Below are positions 43,316 through 52,478 of a stretch of DNA of 64,000 nucleotides, piece after piece (position 1 is the first letter of the stretch; each line of letters opens with the position of its first letter). A model generated the notes under the pieces. That model ran no database searches, was not told the origin of the DNA, and saw only the letters and a list, made by a program, of their open reading frames with translations. The stretch lies in the NCBI GenBank assembly GCA_030834905.1, contig JAUQWZ010000042.1:29054-93053 (forward strand), in the 5' to 3' direction. Made by a program: the position numbers and the translations under genes. This stretch comes from Aggregatilineales bacterium. Lineage in GTDB: Bacteria; Chloroflexota; Anaerolineae; Aggregatilineales; Phototrophicaceae.

Positions 43316-44170
43316 ATGGACGAACAGCTCATTCGCATTGATGCTTTGCTCCCCTCAGAAATCGCGTTACGCGCAGAGTCGGTTGGCGTGAAGAAAGCAA
43401 ATCTGGATACGTTGAGCATGTTTGCACTGGCAGTGCTGGCAGGCGCGTTTATTGCTTTGGGTGCCGTTCTTGCCACTGTCGCCTGGGCGGGTGCGAGCGG
43501 CGTACTCCCCTCTGGTATGGTGCGTCTGTTGGCAGGACTAGCCTTTTGCGTGGGGCTGATTCTGGTGGTCATCGGCGGCGCGGAGCTTTTTACCGGCAAT
43601 AATCTGATTTTCATGGCTTGGGCTAGTCGCAAGATTAGTACCGCAGCATTACTGCGTAACTGGGTAATTGTTTATGCCGGGAACTTTGTTGGCGCACTGG
43701 CTACCGCCGTACTGATGATCCTGACACGCGAGTATCTGTTTGATGGTGGTGCCATTGGGCTAGCCGCGCTCAACATAGCCAATGCGAAGGTCAATCTGGG
43801 CTTCCCTCAGGCGGTTGTGCTCGGAATTATGTGCAACGCGCTGGTGTGCCTGGCTGTCTGGCTGACGCTTGGTGCACGGACGACCAGCGACAAGATTCTG
43901 GCGATTATCTTCCCGATCACGACATTTGTCGCCGCTGGATTTGAACATTCGATTGCGAACATGTACTTCATCCCAATTGGCTGGCTCATCAAGCACTTTG
44001 ATCCCGTCTTTGCGACGAGCACTGGCTTGGATTTAACCAACCTGACCCCTACAGGCTTGCTGGCGAACCTCGTGCCGGTCACCATTGGCAATATCATTGG
44101 CGGAGTAGTGTTGGTCGCCGGAGTGTACTGGTTCATCTATCTGCGACATAATCATCGTGACATTTCTTGA
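43316..44170 (+). CDS. Formate/nitrite transporter family channel
   Basis: The 284-residue membrane protein has six helices and the FNT signatures: GGAELFTGNNLIFMAW, GIMCNALVCLAVWLTLGA and AAGFEHSIANMYFIPIG, the last with the central pore histidine. FNT channels move formate, nitrite or hydrosulfide. With hydrogenases nearby in the genome, formate export during fermentation is plausible, but selectivity cannot be read. The ATG at 43316 has AAGG 6 nt ahead; the ATG at 43289 would add nine residues. Confidence 0.9.
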   Translation: MDEQLIRIDALLPSEIALRAESVGVKKANLDTLSMFALAVLAGAFIALGAVLATVAWAGASGVLPSGMVRLLAGLAFCVGLILVVIGGAELFTGNNLIFMAWASRKISTAALLRNWVIVYAGNFVGALATAVLMILTREYLFDGGAIGLAALNIANAKVNLGFPQAVVLGIMCNALVCLAVWLTLGARTTSDKILAIIFPITTFVAAGFEHSIANMYFIPIGWLIKHFDPVFATSTGLDLTNLTPTGLLANLVPVTIGNIIGGVVLVAGVYWFIYLRHNHRDIS

Positions 44171-44347
44171 AGCGTTCCCCAATATCCTACCCAATACCCT
44201 GATCGATAGCGATGCTCCGATAATGGTGCGCGTGATGGCTACCTAACGTCGCGGAAGAATCACGGCGAATTTACACGGGACGTACAAGCATCTGAATGAG
44301 ATAGTCGGGTGATGTTTGGCGCGATGCCAAAAGCGTAGGTGAAAATT

Positions 44348-45745
44348 GTGACACCCCTGAGCATAGGGCGCAGACACCTTGAGCCGTCTCTGCTGCTTAT
44401 CATCGTCACGCTGATCATGTGGCTGCTACGCAGCACGCTGTCGCTGGCAAATTTCGGTACGATCTACATCCTGGCGGTGCTCATCCTTGCCATTCGCAGG
44501 GGCACGCGCACTGCGCTGGCGGCGGTATTTGTCAGCTTCCTATGCCTCAACTTTTTCCTTGTACAGCCCTACTACACGTTTGCCATTGAAGACCCGCGTG
44601 AAGTGATCGACCTGTTCGTCTTCCTGACCAGCGCTGTGCTGGTGGGGCAGCTTGCGGCTCGTGCCCGGCAGCAGACACAGGCAGCGCAGCAGCGCGCCTA
44701 CGAGCAGGAAATCCTTTATCGCCTCACGCAAACCTTCAACCAGATCGCTTCGGCTGATCAGGTACAGGAGGCGCTGCTGGAGATGTTGAAAAGCGACCTT
44801 GGTGTTCGCTTGGCGTCCGTTCTGCCGGATACCGCGCCGCCGCAGCCCATCGCCGATGGAGCCACCCATTACCTCGTGCTGCAAATGGACGATCAGATTT
44901 ATGGGACGCTGTGTGTTGTGCTTGAATTAGAACCCAGTTCCGAAAAACTCCGACTGCTTCATGCCTGCGCCTATCAGGCGGCAATGGCGCTGCGCCGCAT
45001 CGAACTGACCGAACGCGCGCGCAAAAGCCAACAGTTTGAGGAAGCAGATCGCATGAAAACGGCGCTGCTGCACGCGGTATCGCACGACCTGCGCACGCCT
45101 GTCACCGTTATCAAGACATCCGCCAGCAATCTGTCGCGACTGGGTGAACAGCTTGCGCCGGATGAACGCCGCGAGCTTTCTCAGACAATTGAAGATGAAG
45201 CTGACCAGCTTGACGACCTGATCGGCGAGCTGCTGGATATGTCACGCCTGCGTGCTGGCGCACTCCAACTCAATCTGGCGATGAACTCGCTGGAAGAAGT
45301 GGCGGGGGACGCCGCCGCGCGCGCTTTCCAACGGACAAAACAGGAGCGCATTCGCCTGAATTTCCCCGATGATCTGCCCCTGGTACTGTTTGACTATCGT
45401 CTGCTGCTTCAGGCACTGATCAACCTCGTCGATAATTCGCTGCGGTATGAGCCGCCCGAGTCGCGGATTGAACTTCGAGGCGAAGCTGCCGGGGGCGAAG
45501 CCCGCCTTGTGATCGTCAATCATGGGAGAAACCTGACGGCGGATGAACGGACGCATATCATGGAACCGTTCTTTCGTGGGCAGGAAGGGCATGTTGGCTT
45601 GGGACTGGCAATTGCCAAAGGCATCATTGAAGCGCATCATGGTCGGTTGTGGGCAGAAGACACACTCGGCGGCGGCGTGACCTTTGAGATGGCGTTACCG
45701 CTGGAGCAGGAAGGGGATTATGGCGCTCAGTGTCCTGGTGATTGA
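44348..45745 (+). CDS. KdpD-like sensor histidine kinase (DUF4118, GAF, HisKA)
   Basis: The 465-residue kinase has four N-terminal membrane helices of the DUF4118 type (about 14-105), as in the C-terminal half of KdpD, then a GAF-like domain, an H-box AVSHDLRTPVTVIKTS (His near 245), an N-box LINLVDNSLRYEP and G-boxes GHVGLGLAIAKGIIEAHHG. The large N-terminal KdpD and USP domains of classical KdpD are absent. The GTG at 44348 has AGGTGA ahead of it. It overlaps the regulator gene by 26 nt. A role in sensing potassium or turgor is inferred from the KdpD resemblance and the KimA-like gene downstream. Confidence 0.86.
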   Translation: MTPLSIGRRHLEPSLLLIIVTLIMWLLRSTLSLANFGTIYILAVLILAIRRGTRTALAAVFVSFLCLNFFLVQPYYTFAIEDPREVIDLFVFLTSAVLVGQLAARARQQTQAAQQRAYEQEILYRLTQTFNQIASADQVQEALLEMLKSDLGVRLASVLPDTAPPQPIADGATHYLVLQMDDQIYGTLCVVLELEPSSEKLRLLHACAYQAAMALRRIELTERARKSQQFEEADRMKTALLHAVSHDLRTPVTVIKTSASNLSRLGEQLAPDERRELSQTIEDEADQLDDLIGELLDMSRLRAGALQLNLAMNSLEEVAGDAAARAFQRTKQERIRLNFPDDLPLVLFDYRLLLQALINLVDNSLRYEPPESRIELRGEAAGGEARLVIVNHGRNLTADERTHIMEPFFRGQEGHVGLGLAIAKGIIEAHHGRLWAEDTLGGGVTFEMALPLEQEGDYGAQCPGD

Positions 45746-46433
45746 TGACGAAGTGCAAATTCGCAAGCAGTTGACCATTGGTCTGAACGGCTACGGCTAT
45801 GAGGTCATCACGGCGGGACGCGGCGATGAGGCGCTGGTTGCCGTAGCACAGCAGCAGCCGGATATGATCATTCTGGACATCTCGCTTGGCGTCGGCATGG
45901 ATGGTATTGAAGTCTGTCGCCGTTTGCGTGAATTCAGCAGCACGCCGGTGATCATGCTTTCCATTCACAACGAAGAAAAGAGCAAAGTTCAGGCGTTGAA
46001 TGCTGGCGCGGATGATTACCTGACCAAGCCATTTGGGATGGAAGAGCTGCACGCGCGCATTCAAGCTGTTCGCCGGCGCATCGTGATCGGACCCGACGTC
46101 AGTTCAACCGCCGAAATCCGGGTCGGCGACCTGTACATGGATCTGGTGAACCGGCACGTGCAGGTCGGCGGCGAGGACGTTCATCTCACGCCGAAGGAAT
46201 ATGATCTGCTGCGCCTGCTGGCAACACACCCCGGCAAAGTGATGACGCACCGCACCATCCTCTCCAGCGTGTGGGGAGCGGAATACGGCGAGATGGATCA
46301 TTACGTGCGCGTGTTTGTTAATCAGATTCGCAAAAAGCTGCGCGAGAACCCCGCGCGCAACCTCCGTTACATCCTCAACGAGCCGGGCGTTGGCTACCGC
46401 TTTGTGACGCCGGACGAACTATCCCGATCTTGA
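45720..46433 (+). CDS. KdpE-like OmpR-family response regulator
   Basis: The 237-residue regulator has a receiver domain with phospho-acceptor D53 (MIILDISLG) and acidic D9-D10, the conserved lysine in DDYLTKPFGMEEL, and a C-terminal OmpR winged helix (LTPKEYDLLRLLATHPGKVM, RVFVNQIRKKLRENP, RYILNEPGVGYRF). It is translationally coupled to the sensor kinase. Regulon unknown; the USP-like and KimA-like genes downstream are natural targets. Confidence 0.92.
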   Translation: MALSVLVIDDEVQIRKQLTIGLNGYGYEVITAGRGDEALVAVAQQQPDMIILDISLGVGMDGIEVCRRLREFSSTPVIMLSIHNEEKSKVQALNAGADDYLTKPFGMEELHARIQAVRRRIVIGPDVSSTAEIRVGDLYMDLVNRHVQVGGEDVHLTPKEYDLLRLLATHPGKVMTHRTILSSVWGAEYGEMDHYVRVFVNQIRKKLRENPARNLRYILNEPGVGYRFVTPDELSRS

Positions 46434-46525
46434 CACGAAATTTACGCGAGTCGCAGTTCCCGTTGTCCCAATCTTGATACACGTTGATCTACGCTGAAGA
46501 TAAGAAGAAGTTGGTCCAGCGAGAA

Positions 46526-46993
46526 ATGAAAATGTCTGCCATTCTCGTGCAAATGTCGGATCGTTCGTGGACGAAACAGGCGATCCATCTTGCCTGTTCG
46601 GCGGCGCGGAACAGCGGGTGCAGAGTCGTGCTGCTTTACTTAATGAGTATCAAAAACATTGGCTTGCTTGGCACAGGCATTGGCGCAGAGCCGCCGTCGC
46701 CGTCAGAAAATGAGGACATAGAAGAGTACGCCCAGATCGCCGAGGATTACGGCGTTGAGCTTGCGCTTCAGCCGATGACGTATGAGTCGCTTGACAGCGC
46801 GCTGTGCCAGGCGGTTGAGCTTGTGCATGCCGTCGTGTGTTTCGCGCATGTGCCGCTGGGGAAGTTGCGCTGGCTGCACCGAATGCATCTGTGGTCGCTG
46901 CGGCGTAGGCTTGAGGGCGCTGACTGCCAGTTGAACACCCTCGATCCGCGTGAGGAAAGCCTTCCTGAAATCGTTTTGCACCCTATCCGCTAG
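46526..46993 (+). CDS. Small USP-like (universal stress) protein
   Basis: The 155-residue protein has an alpha/beta pattern like UspA domains: a first strand MSAILVQMSDRSWTKQAIHLA, a second VVLLYLMSIKNI, and a middle region ending VVCFAHVPLGKL. The ATP-binding GxxG motif of UspA is not visible. KdpD proteins usually carry a USP domain; here the kinase lacks it and this gene stands beside it, so it may act as a detached sensory module. Start uncertain between ATG 46526 and 46532. Confidence 0.55.
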   Translation: MKMSAILVQMSDRSWTKQAIHLACSAARNSGCRVVLLYLMSIKNIGLLGTGIGAEPPSPSENEDIEEYAQIAEDYGVELALQPMTYESLDSALCQAVELVHAVVCFAHVPLGKLRWLHRMHLWSLRRRLEGADCQLNTLDPREESLPEIVLHPIR

Positions 46994-47112
46994 ACGCCGG
47001 ACGATCTTGATATTTTCCTGATGCGCTGCCAGTGTTCGCCTTACACATTCTTGATGACCCTCGTGCTAGGATCGCATTGTTCGTAGAGGATGTGGTGTAC
47101 GAATGTTGATCA

Positions 47113-47149
47113 GCACCCCACAGCAATCCTGATTGTTGCGGGGTGTTTT
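47113..47149 (+). terminator. Intrinsic terminator in the kimA leader
   Basis: A 14-bp stem CACCCCACAGCAAT / ATTGTTGCGGGGTG (one mismatch, one G-U pair) with a 4-nt loop is followed directly by TTTTT. It ends 43 nt before the kimA start, too close for a separate full promoter and leader, so kimA is probably transcribed through it. An alternative pairing of TGTGGTG (47091-47097) with CACCCCA (47113-47119) could open the terminator. Confidence 0.8.
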
Positions 47150-47192
47150 TGTGCCGTAGCGACTATACAGAAGCAGAAGGTTGAACCAACAT

Positions 47193-49160
47193 ATGCAGTC
47201 CATCAAGCTGGGTCAGTTGCTCCTGGGCAAGCCCCTTGAAACGAAAGAACTTCCGCATCAGGCAGTCAGCAATCCTGTCGGCTTAGCCGTGTTCGCATCG
47301 GATGCGCTCTCGTCAACCGCCTATGCCACGCAGGAGATGCTGATCATCCTGTCACTGGCAGGAGGCAGCGCTTTCCTGTTTGGTCTGTCGATACCGATCT
47401 CGCTGGCGATTGCCGCGCTGCTGATCGTCGTTACGCTGTCCTACCGCCAGACGATTCATGCCTACCCGAACGGTGGCGGTGCCTATATCGTCGCGCGAGA
47501 TAATCTGGGCGAGCTGCCCGCGCAGATCGCCGGGGCGGCGCTGTTGACCGATTACATCCTGACGGTCGCGGTCAGCATCTCGTCGGGCGTCCAGCAGATC
47601 ACCTCTGGCTTTCAGGAACTAACGCCGTACCGGGTTCAAATGGCGGTCGCCGTGATCGCGTTGATGACGATCATCAATCTGCGTGGCGTTAAGGAAAGCG
47701 GACGTGTTTTTGCCGTACCTACCTATTTCTTCCTGGGGATCATGTTCCTGACGCTGGGCGTTGGCTTCGTTCGCTACCTGACAGGCAATCTCGGTCTGGT
47801 TGAAGGCGTCGAAGCCCTGCGCCACGAGGTGATGGAACCGTTGACGCTGTTCCTGATCCTGCGCGCCTTTTCGAGCGGCTGTACGGCGCTGACGGGTATC
47901 GAAGCCATCTCGAACGGTATCACCGCCTTTAAGCAGCCGCGCAGCCGTAATGCTGCCGTCACCCTGATGTGGATGAGCGGCATCCTGATCACGCTGTTTC
48001 TAGGTATTACCTTCCTGGCGCACCAGATTGCCGCGCAGCCGAACGAAGTCGAGACCATCATCTCACAAATAGGGCGCACCGTGTTCGGTGATGGCAGCCT
48101 GCTGTACTATCTGGTGCTGGCAGGAACGGCGCTGATCCTGCTGATGGCGGCGAATACGAGTTATGCGGATTTCCCACGCCTCGCGGCGCTCCATGCGGGT
48201 GACGGATTTTTGCCGCGCCAGTTGACGTATCGGGGTGGACGCCTGGTTTTTGCCTGGGGCATCATAATGCTCTCCGCAGTAGCATCGGTGCTGGTCATCG
48301 TCGCGGGCGCTAACACGACGGCGTTGATCCCGCTCTACGCAGTGGGCGTGTTCCTCAGTTTTACTATCTCTCAGGCGGGCATGGTCGTTCGCCTGCGTAA
48401 GGTCGGCAGGCTCAAACCGGGTGAGAAGATCGCCGGATTGGAGACGGATCTGGAGTACGATCCGCACTGGCGCAAGCACCTGATTATCAGCGCGGTGGGC
48501 GCGGTCTGTACGTTCGTGGTGCTGCTGATTTTTGCCGTCACCAAGTTCACCAGCGGGGCATGGTTCATCGTCGTCCTGATTCCGGCGCTGGTGTTCGTCT
48601 TCTTCCGAATACACCATCATTACAAGGAGGTGGCGCACACTCTGAGCCTGCAGGGCGCGCGACCGGCTCTTGTGAAACGCCCGGTGCGGACGCTGATTCT
48701 GATTGACGATGTCCACAAAGAGACTGTCCGGATGGTTGATTTTGCCAAGTCGCTGGATCATCCGTGGCAGGCGGTGCATGTGGGGGTGAACCCGGAGAAA
48801 GCCGAGCTGGTCAGGCAGAAGTGGGAACAGCGCATCGGCGAAGGGGAGTTGGTCATTCTGCCGTCGCCGTATCGCCTGCTGGCAGAGCCAATCAAGGAGT
48901 ACGTCGAAAAGATCCAGCGGGAAGTGCCGGGGTGCTTTGTTCACGTGATTATGGGGCATCTGGTGATGGACACCTACTGGGAACAGGCGCTGCATCAGAA
49001 TACGGCATTCGTTTTCAACCTGGCGCTCAGCCGCCTCGACCGTGTCATCGTGACGAATGTCCCTTACCAGATTCATCGTAAGGATGGCAGCGATGCAGAG
49101 CGCGAAGCGCTTCAGGCTGAAGAACCGGCGGACGTATGGCGGACGAACGCTGCCGAATAG
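47193..49160 (+). CDS. kimA: KimA-like potassium importer (APC superfamily)
   Basis: The 655-residue protein has twelve membrane helices and a C-terminal cytosolic domain after about residue 470. The N-terminal part closely follows the B. subtilis KimA pattern: LLLGKPL, VFASDALSSTAYATQEMLII, SYRQTIHAYPNGGGAYIVAR, LLTDYILTVAVSISSGVQ and INLRGVKESG. KimA is a proton-driven high-affinity K+ importer that c-di-AMP inhibits and, in Bacillus, a ydaO riboswitch controls. The ATG at 47193 has AGAAGG 12 nt ahead; a TTG at 47181 is possible. A KdpDE-like system lies directly upstream. Confidence 0.82.
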   Translation: MQSIKLGQLLLGKPLETKELPHQAVSNPVGLAVFASDALSSTAYATQEMLIILSLAGGSAFLFGLSIPISLAIAALLIVVTLSYRQTIHAYPNGGGAYIVARDNLGELPAQIAGAALLTDYILTVAVSISSGVQQITSGFQELTPYRVQMAVAVIALMTIINLRGVKESGRVFAVPTYFFLGIMFLTLGVGFVRYLTGNLGLVEGVEALRHEVMEPLTLFLILRAFSSGCTALTGIEAISNGITAFKQPRSRNAAVTLMWMSGILITLFLGITFLAHQIAAQPNEVETIISQIGRTVFGDGSLLYYLVLAGTALILLMAANTSYADFPRLAALHAGDGFLPRQLTYRGGRLVFAWGIIMLSAVASVLVIVAGANTTALIPLYAVGVFLSFTISQAGMVVRLRKVGRLKPGEKIAGLETDLEYDPHWRKHLIISAVGAVCTFVVLLIFAVTKFTSGAWFIVVLIPALVFVFFRIHHHYKEVAHTLSLQGARPALVKRPVRTLILIDDVHKETVRMVDFAKSLDHPWQAVHVGVNPEKAELVRQKWEQRIGEGELVILPSPYRLLAEPIKEYVEKIQREVPGCFVHVIMGHLVMDTYWEQALHQNTAFVFNLALSRLDRVIVTNVPYQIHRKDGSDAEREALQAEEPADVWRTNAAE

Positions 49161-49225
49161 CGCGAATTCTGCTGTGGATGACAGCCATCGTGCGGTGTGA
49201 GGATGAATTGGAAAGCCCTGGTTCT

Positions 49226-49891
49226 CTACTGGGGCGCGCCGGATGCCATCGCACGATAGTCCTTCAGGATCGTGACGGTCAAATCGCCCATGGCAATGCT
49301 GTTGCAGCCCGGAATGGTGGCATCTTGGCCGGAGACGGGGACAGACAGTCGCTGTGCGGAAAGGGCTTGAAGTGCGCCCTGTCCAAGGTTATCGTTGGCG
49401 GCGATGGCGGCGTCAACCTCATTGTTCTGAGCCGTCAGGATGTTCTCCTTGGCGATTACGGCATTGGTCACATCCCAGTTGGCGATGTTTTGACGGGCAA
49501 CAATCTCGATAATACCCGCATCGACATAAGGCTGGAGGACTTCATCCTGGCCCGCTTCGAAGAACTTAGCATTGTTATCACCGGGGTCGCCTTCAAATTT
49601 GACGAGTTGCACCGGGTTGTCCACTGACCTCTCGCCGGTATCCTCGAGATCGGTGATACCCAGCGCCCTGAGTACACCTTGTGCCTGCCCGTTACCGACC
49701 TCAGTTAAGCCGAAAATGATATAAGCTGCAATGTCGGTCGATGCGATCAGGCGGTCGTAAGCGATCACGACCACGCCTTCCCTTGCAACATCCTCGACCA
49801 CCGTCGTGGCAGCATCAGCGTCTTGAGCGACAACAATGATCGCCCTGGCATCCTGAGTAACCATGTTGGCAATCTGGTTATAGTGATGTGG
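49226..49891 (-). pseudogene. Doubly truncated xylose-type binding protein (xylF-like)
   Basis: The open frame, 212 codons from its first ATG at 49864 and traceable upstream to 49891, matches the middle of XylF-type periplasmic binding proteins: QIANMVTQDARAIIVVAQD, VVVIAYDRLIASTDIAAYI, VPVSGQDATIPGCNSIAMG. The signal peptide and first ~85 residues are missing, because homology stops at an in-frame TAG at 49892-49894, where a recombinase fragment begins on the other strand. The C-terminal ~70 residues are also missing. It is a remnant cut by insertion and deletion at the edge of the accessory region. Confidence 0.78.
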
Positions 49892-49894
49892 CTA

Positions 49895-50200
49895 GCGAAT
49901 GTCTGGTTCGCGCTATACGGGATGAAATGCCGTGACGGCGCAGAACGTCGCAGACGGTCGTTTCGCTTGGAGTTTCAGCAGATGCTTGCGGATGCTGAGG
50001 CGGCGACGCCTGCACAGCGTAAAGCCCTATTCGAGGCGCTCTTTCAGAAGCTGTATGTTCATGAGGGGAAAATAAAAGCGGTCGAAGCAAAGCCCGTTTT
50101 ATGGACACTGCTATCGACCGGTATACCTGTTGCGGGGAGAACAAGAACCAATCCGAACTATGGTGTCTCGCAAAACCCTCTGAATACCTTCGCATTATAG
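49895..50200 (+). pseudogene. C-terminal fragment of a large serine recombinase
   Basis: The reading frame ending at 50200 contains RRRSFRLEFQQMLADAEAAT, PAQRKALFEALFQKLYVHEG, typical of the helical end of large serine recombinases (LxxLxxAxxAxxRALxxALxxRVxVxxG). The catalytic serine domain and zinc-ribbon domain are missing. It abuts the truncated xylF gene and probably marks where an integrative element entered and later decayed. Confidence 0.6.
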
Positions 50201-50212
50201 CCTTTCCTCAAT

Positions 50213-50227
50213 GTGTGAAATTCACAC
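50213..50227. promoter_or_regulatory. Short palindrome upstream of parA
   Basis: GTGTGAAATTCACAC is a 7-bp perfect inverted repeat around one central base, about 190 bp ahead of the parA start. It may be an operator or part of the element boundary. No factor is known. Confidence 0.35.
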
Positions 50228-50413
50228 GTTTCTCGAACATCAACTTGCAATTAGCTGCTCGGTGATTGGGAGAGGTTAGCGCCCCCTCCCAATCCCTTGA
50301 AGCCTCGCTGCCCGTACCAGCAAGACTTCCGGAAATCACTTTACCATACCTCCGCGAAGTCCTTGCCAGCCGCAGCGAAATCGATGGCTTGTTGGGTTCA
50401 GGAGGAAATGGCA

Positions 50414-51238
50414 ATGACTCGCGTGTTCGTCTTTACTAATCACAAAGGGGGCGTGGGCAAATCGACGTCCGCCACCAATATTGCGCTCGGCATGGTGCAG
50501 CTGCTGCGCCGCGCCAATGCTGCCAATCCGCGCGTGCTGATCATCGACACTGACTCGCAAGGTCATGCGTCGTTGGTCACAACCGGGCGCAAAGACTACG
50601 GTGCAGATGACAGTCTCTACACCGTCCTAATGGCAGATCGCACCAATGCCCCGCAAACGCTGCTTAATTGCATCATACAGAGTCAGTGGGATACCGATCT
50701 GCACATTCTGCCCGCCTCCCCCATGCTTGAAGGCGCGGAGCGGGAGCTAATGGGCGTGGCGGGCGCGCCATATCGTTTGGCGGATCCGGTCAGTAAGATC
50801 GCCAACCAGTATGCCGCCATCATCATCGACACGCGCCCCTCCTTCAGTCTGCTAACCGAGATGGCTTTACTGGCTGCGACCGACGCGATTGTGCCGGTTG
50901 AGCCACGCTATCTGGAAACGGTCGGCTTGACCAGCGTGATCGAGAAGATCAATGACATCCGTGAAGGCTGGCGACATCCGACGCTGCGCGTGAGCGGGCT
51001 ACTCGTGACCAAGATGGATAGCCGGATACGCGGACATAATCACTTGCTGGCGGAGGTCAAAGCGCATCCAGTTTTGGGCAAACTGTTGCTCGGTGTCATC
51101 CCTGCCAATGAAGCGGTCTCGTATGCGCACAGCAGCCATCAGAGTCTGTTCACCTATAACCCCGTCGCGTCAGCGAGCAAGGCATACATGCAGGTGGTCG
51201 CATCGCTGGTACGTTATCTAGCGAAGGGTGGCGACTAA
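50414..51238 (+). CDS. parA: ParA-family partition ATPase
   Basis: The 274-residue deviant-Walker ATPase starts TRVFVFTNHKGGVGKSTSAT with the signature lysine, has IIDTDSQGHAS as A' motif and AAIIIDTRPSFSLLTEMALL as Walker B-like segment. ParA drives DNA segregation together with ParB. The ATG at 50414 has AGGAGG 8 nt ahead; the ATG at 50408 would leave 2 nt. There is no N-terminal helix-turn-helix. The stop codon overlaps the ParB start by one base, as in many par operons. Confidence 0.92.
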   Translation: MTRVFVFTNHKGGVGKSTSATNIALGMVQLLRRANAANPRVLIIDTDSQGHASLVTTGRKDYGADDSLYTVLMADRTNAPQTLLNCIIQSQWDTDLHILPASPMLEGAERELMGVAGAPYRLADPVSKIANQYAAIIIDTRPSFSLLTEMALLAATDAIVPVEPRYLETVGLTSVIEKINDIREGWRHPTLRVSGLLVTKMDSRIRGHNHLLAEVKAHPVLGKLLLGVIPANEAVSYAHSSHQSLFTYNPVASASKAYMQVVASLVRYLAKGGD

Positions 51239-52440
51239 TGGCGCGCCTGAATCACGATACGCAGCGTATGGATGATCTGCTGGCATCCGTCACCAGCGAC
51301 CTGCTCAACGACCTGCCGCAAAACCTAAATGGCAATGCAATCCATGTTGAGCGCATCCTGCTGGAAATGGTACGCCCTGATCCGGTGCAACCGCGTCGCG
51401 TGCTGCCGGAAAGTATTCATCTTAGATTTCATCAGAATCAGATCACACCGACGCAGGCGATGCGCGAACTGGTACAGATCGTCCAGATTGCAGCGCGGCA
51501 TCGAGGACGACCTTTCAACAACCTGCTTGAGCTTCTTCCAAACGCCGATGATGAGCGCGACGATGAACCCGCCGTCAACCTCACACCAGAGGAAGTGTTT
51601 CTGCGGGATCTGGTCAATCTGGCAATTACGATTCGGGATGATGGACAGGTTAATCCACTGACTGTTGTTGATGTCAGTCAAGGGGTGACACGGCTGTTTC
51701 GGATCGAAACTGGCGAACGGCGCTACTGGGCGACATGGCTACTACGCGACTTCATCCCGAATTACACCGGTGACGGCATGATCCCATGCATCATCATTCC
51801 TGCGAATCGCTCGTCGGTCTTTCGGCAGGCAAAAGAGAACACGGCACGCTCAGGTCTAACAGCAGTAGCACTGGCGCGCCAAGCGGCACTCTTGCTGCTC
51901 ACCGTTCACAGTTACGAAATTCCTGCCTATGCCGTCGAAAATGATTTCTACCGTCAGGCGCTCGAACTCGACTTACGTGGCAAGCGCGAATATACAGATG
52001 TCGTCCTCAGCGCGATGGGCGGGATGGGCAAGATGCAGTTCAGTCAGTACAAGGCATTGCTGAAGCTTTCTGATGAAGCATTAGAGCTGGCTGATCGCTA
52101 TAGCATTGAAGAATATCGGTTACGTCCAGTGCTTGCCGTGCCAGCAGAATATCACACTGAGATCATGCGCCAAATCATCGACTTCAATCTCTCAGCCAAG
52201 CAAGTCAAAGAGCTATGCGACAGTGGTAACGCAGATCAGGACGATGATGATGTCAGAAAAGATATATCGCCGTCAGCAATGAAAATCGCAAAAGTTGCCC
52301 AATCAACTCAGGTGACATCAGCACAAGAGTTAGCACGGGCAATTATGTTGCAGGAAGGTGACTCCGCTGTCGCCAAAGCCCGCCTACAGGCGCTAAGGAA
52401 ACTCATCACTGAAGCTGAACGTTACCTGGGAGCGGAATAA
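51238..52440 (+). CDS. parB: ParB-like DNA-binding partition protein
   Basis: The 400-residue protein has a diverged ParB/sulfiredoxin-like domain with LVNLAITIRDDGQVNPLTVV and FRIETGERRYWATWLL, which is the ParB GERR motif, then a helical region (AVALARQAALLLLTVHSYEI) resembling the central helix-turn-helix of ParB. A long insertion with acidic residues (about 75-115) separates the N-terminus from the domain. It forms an operon with parA. The hairpin at its 3' end may be terminator or centromere site. Confidence 0.83.
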   Translation: MARLNHDTQRMDDLLASVTSDLLNDLPQNLNGNAIHVERILLEMVRPDPVQPRRVLPESIHLRFHQNQITPTQAMRELVQIVQIAARHRGRPFNNLLELLPNADDERDDEPAVNLTPEEVFLRDLVNLAITIRDDGQVNPLTVVDVSQGVTRLFRIETGERRYWATWLLRDFIPNYTGDGMIPCIIIPANRSSVFRQAKENTARSGLTAVALARQAALLLLTVHSYEIPAYAVENDFYRQALELDLRGKREYTDVVLSAMGGMGKMQFSQYKALLKLSDEALELADRYSIEEYRLRPVLAVPAEYHTEIMRQIIDFNLSAKQVKELCDSGNADQDDDDVRKDISPSAMKIAKVAQSTQVTSAQELARAIMLQEGDSAVAKARLQALRKLITEAERYLGAE

Positions 52441-52464
52441 AAGGTAAACGCACGTTTACCTTTT
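52439..52464 (+). terminator. Terminator (or parS-like site) after parB
   Basis: A perfect 11-bp stem AAAAGGTAAAC / GTTTACCTTTT encloses a 4-nt GCAC loop and overlaps the parB stop codon. The trailing T residues fit an intrinsic terminator. GGTAAAC-GCAC-GTTTACC could also serve as a ParB-binding site. Confidence 0.6.
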
Positions 52465-52478
52465 CAAAGGAGGAAACA

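Noticed and set aside
46994..47112. ydaO/yuaA c-di-AMP riboswitch ahead of kimA
   Set aside because: The conserved ydaO motifs could not be recognised; only a terminator and a possible antiterminator pairing are supported.
50208..50414. Minus-strand open frame between recombinase fragment and parA
   Set aside because: No family resemblance that I can defend and it overlaps the parA promoter and ribosome-binding region.
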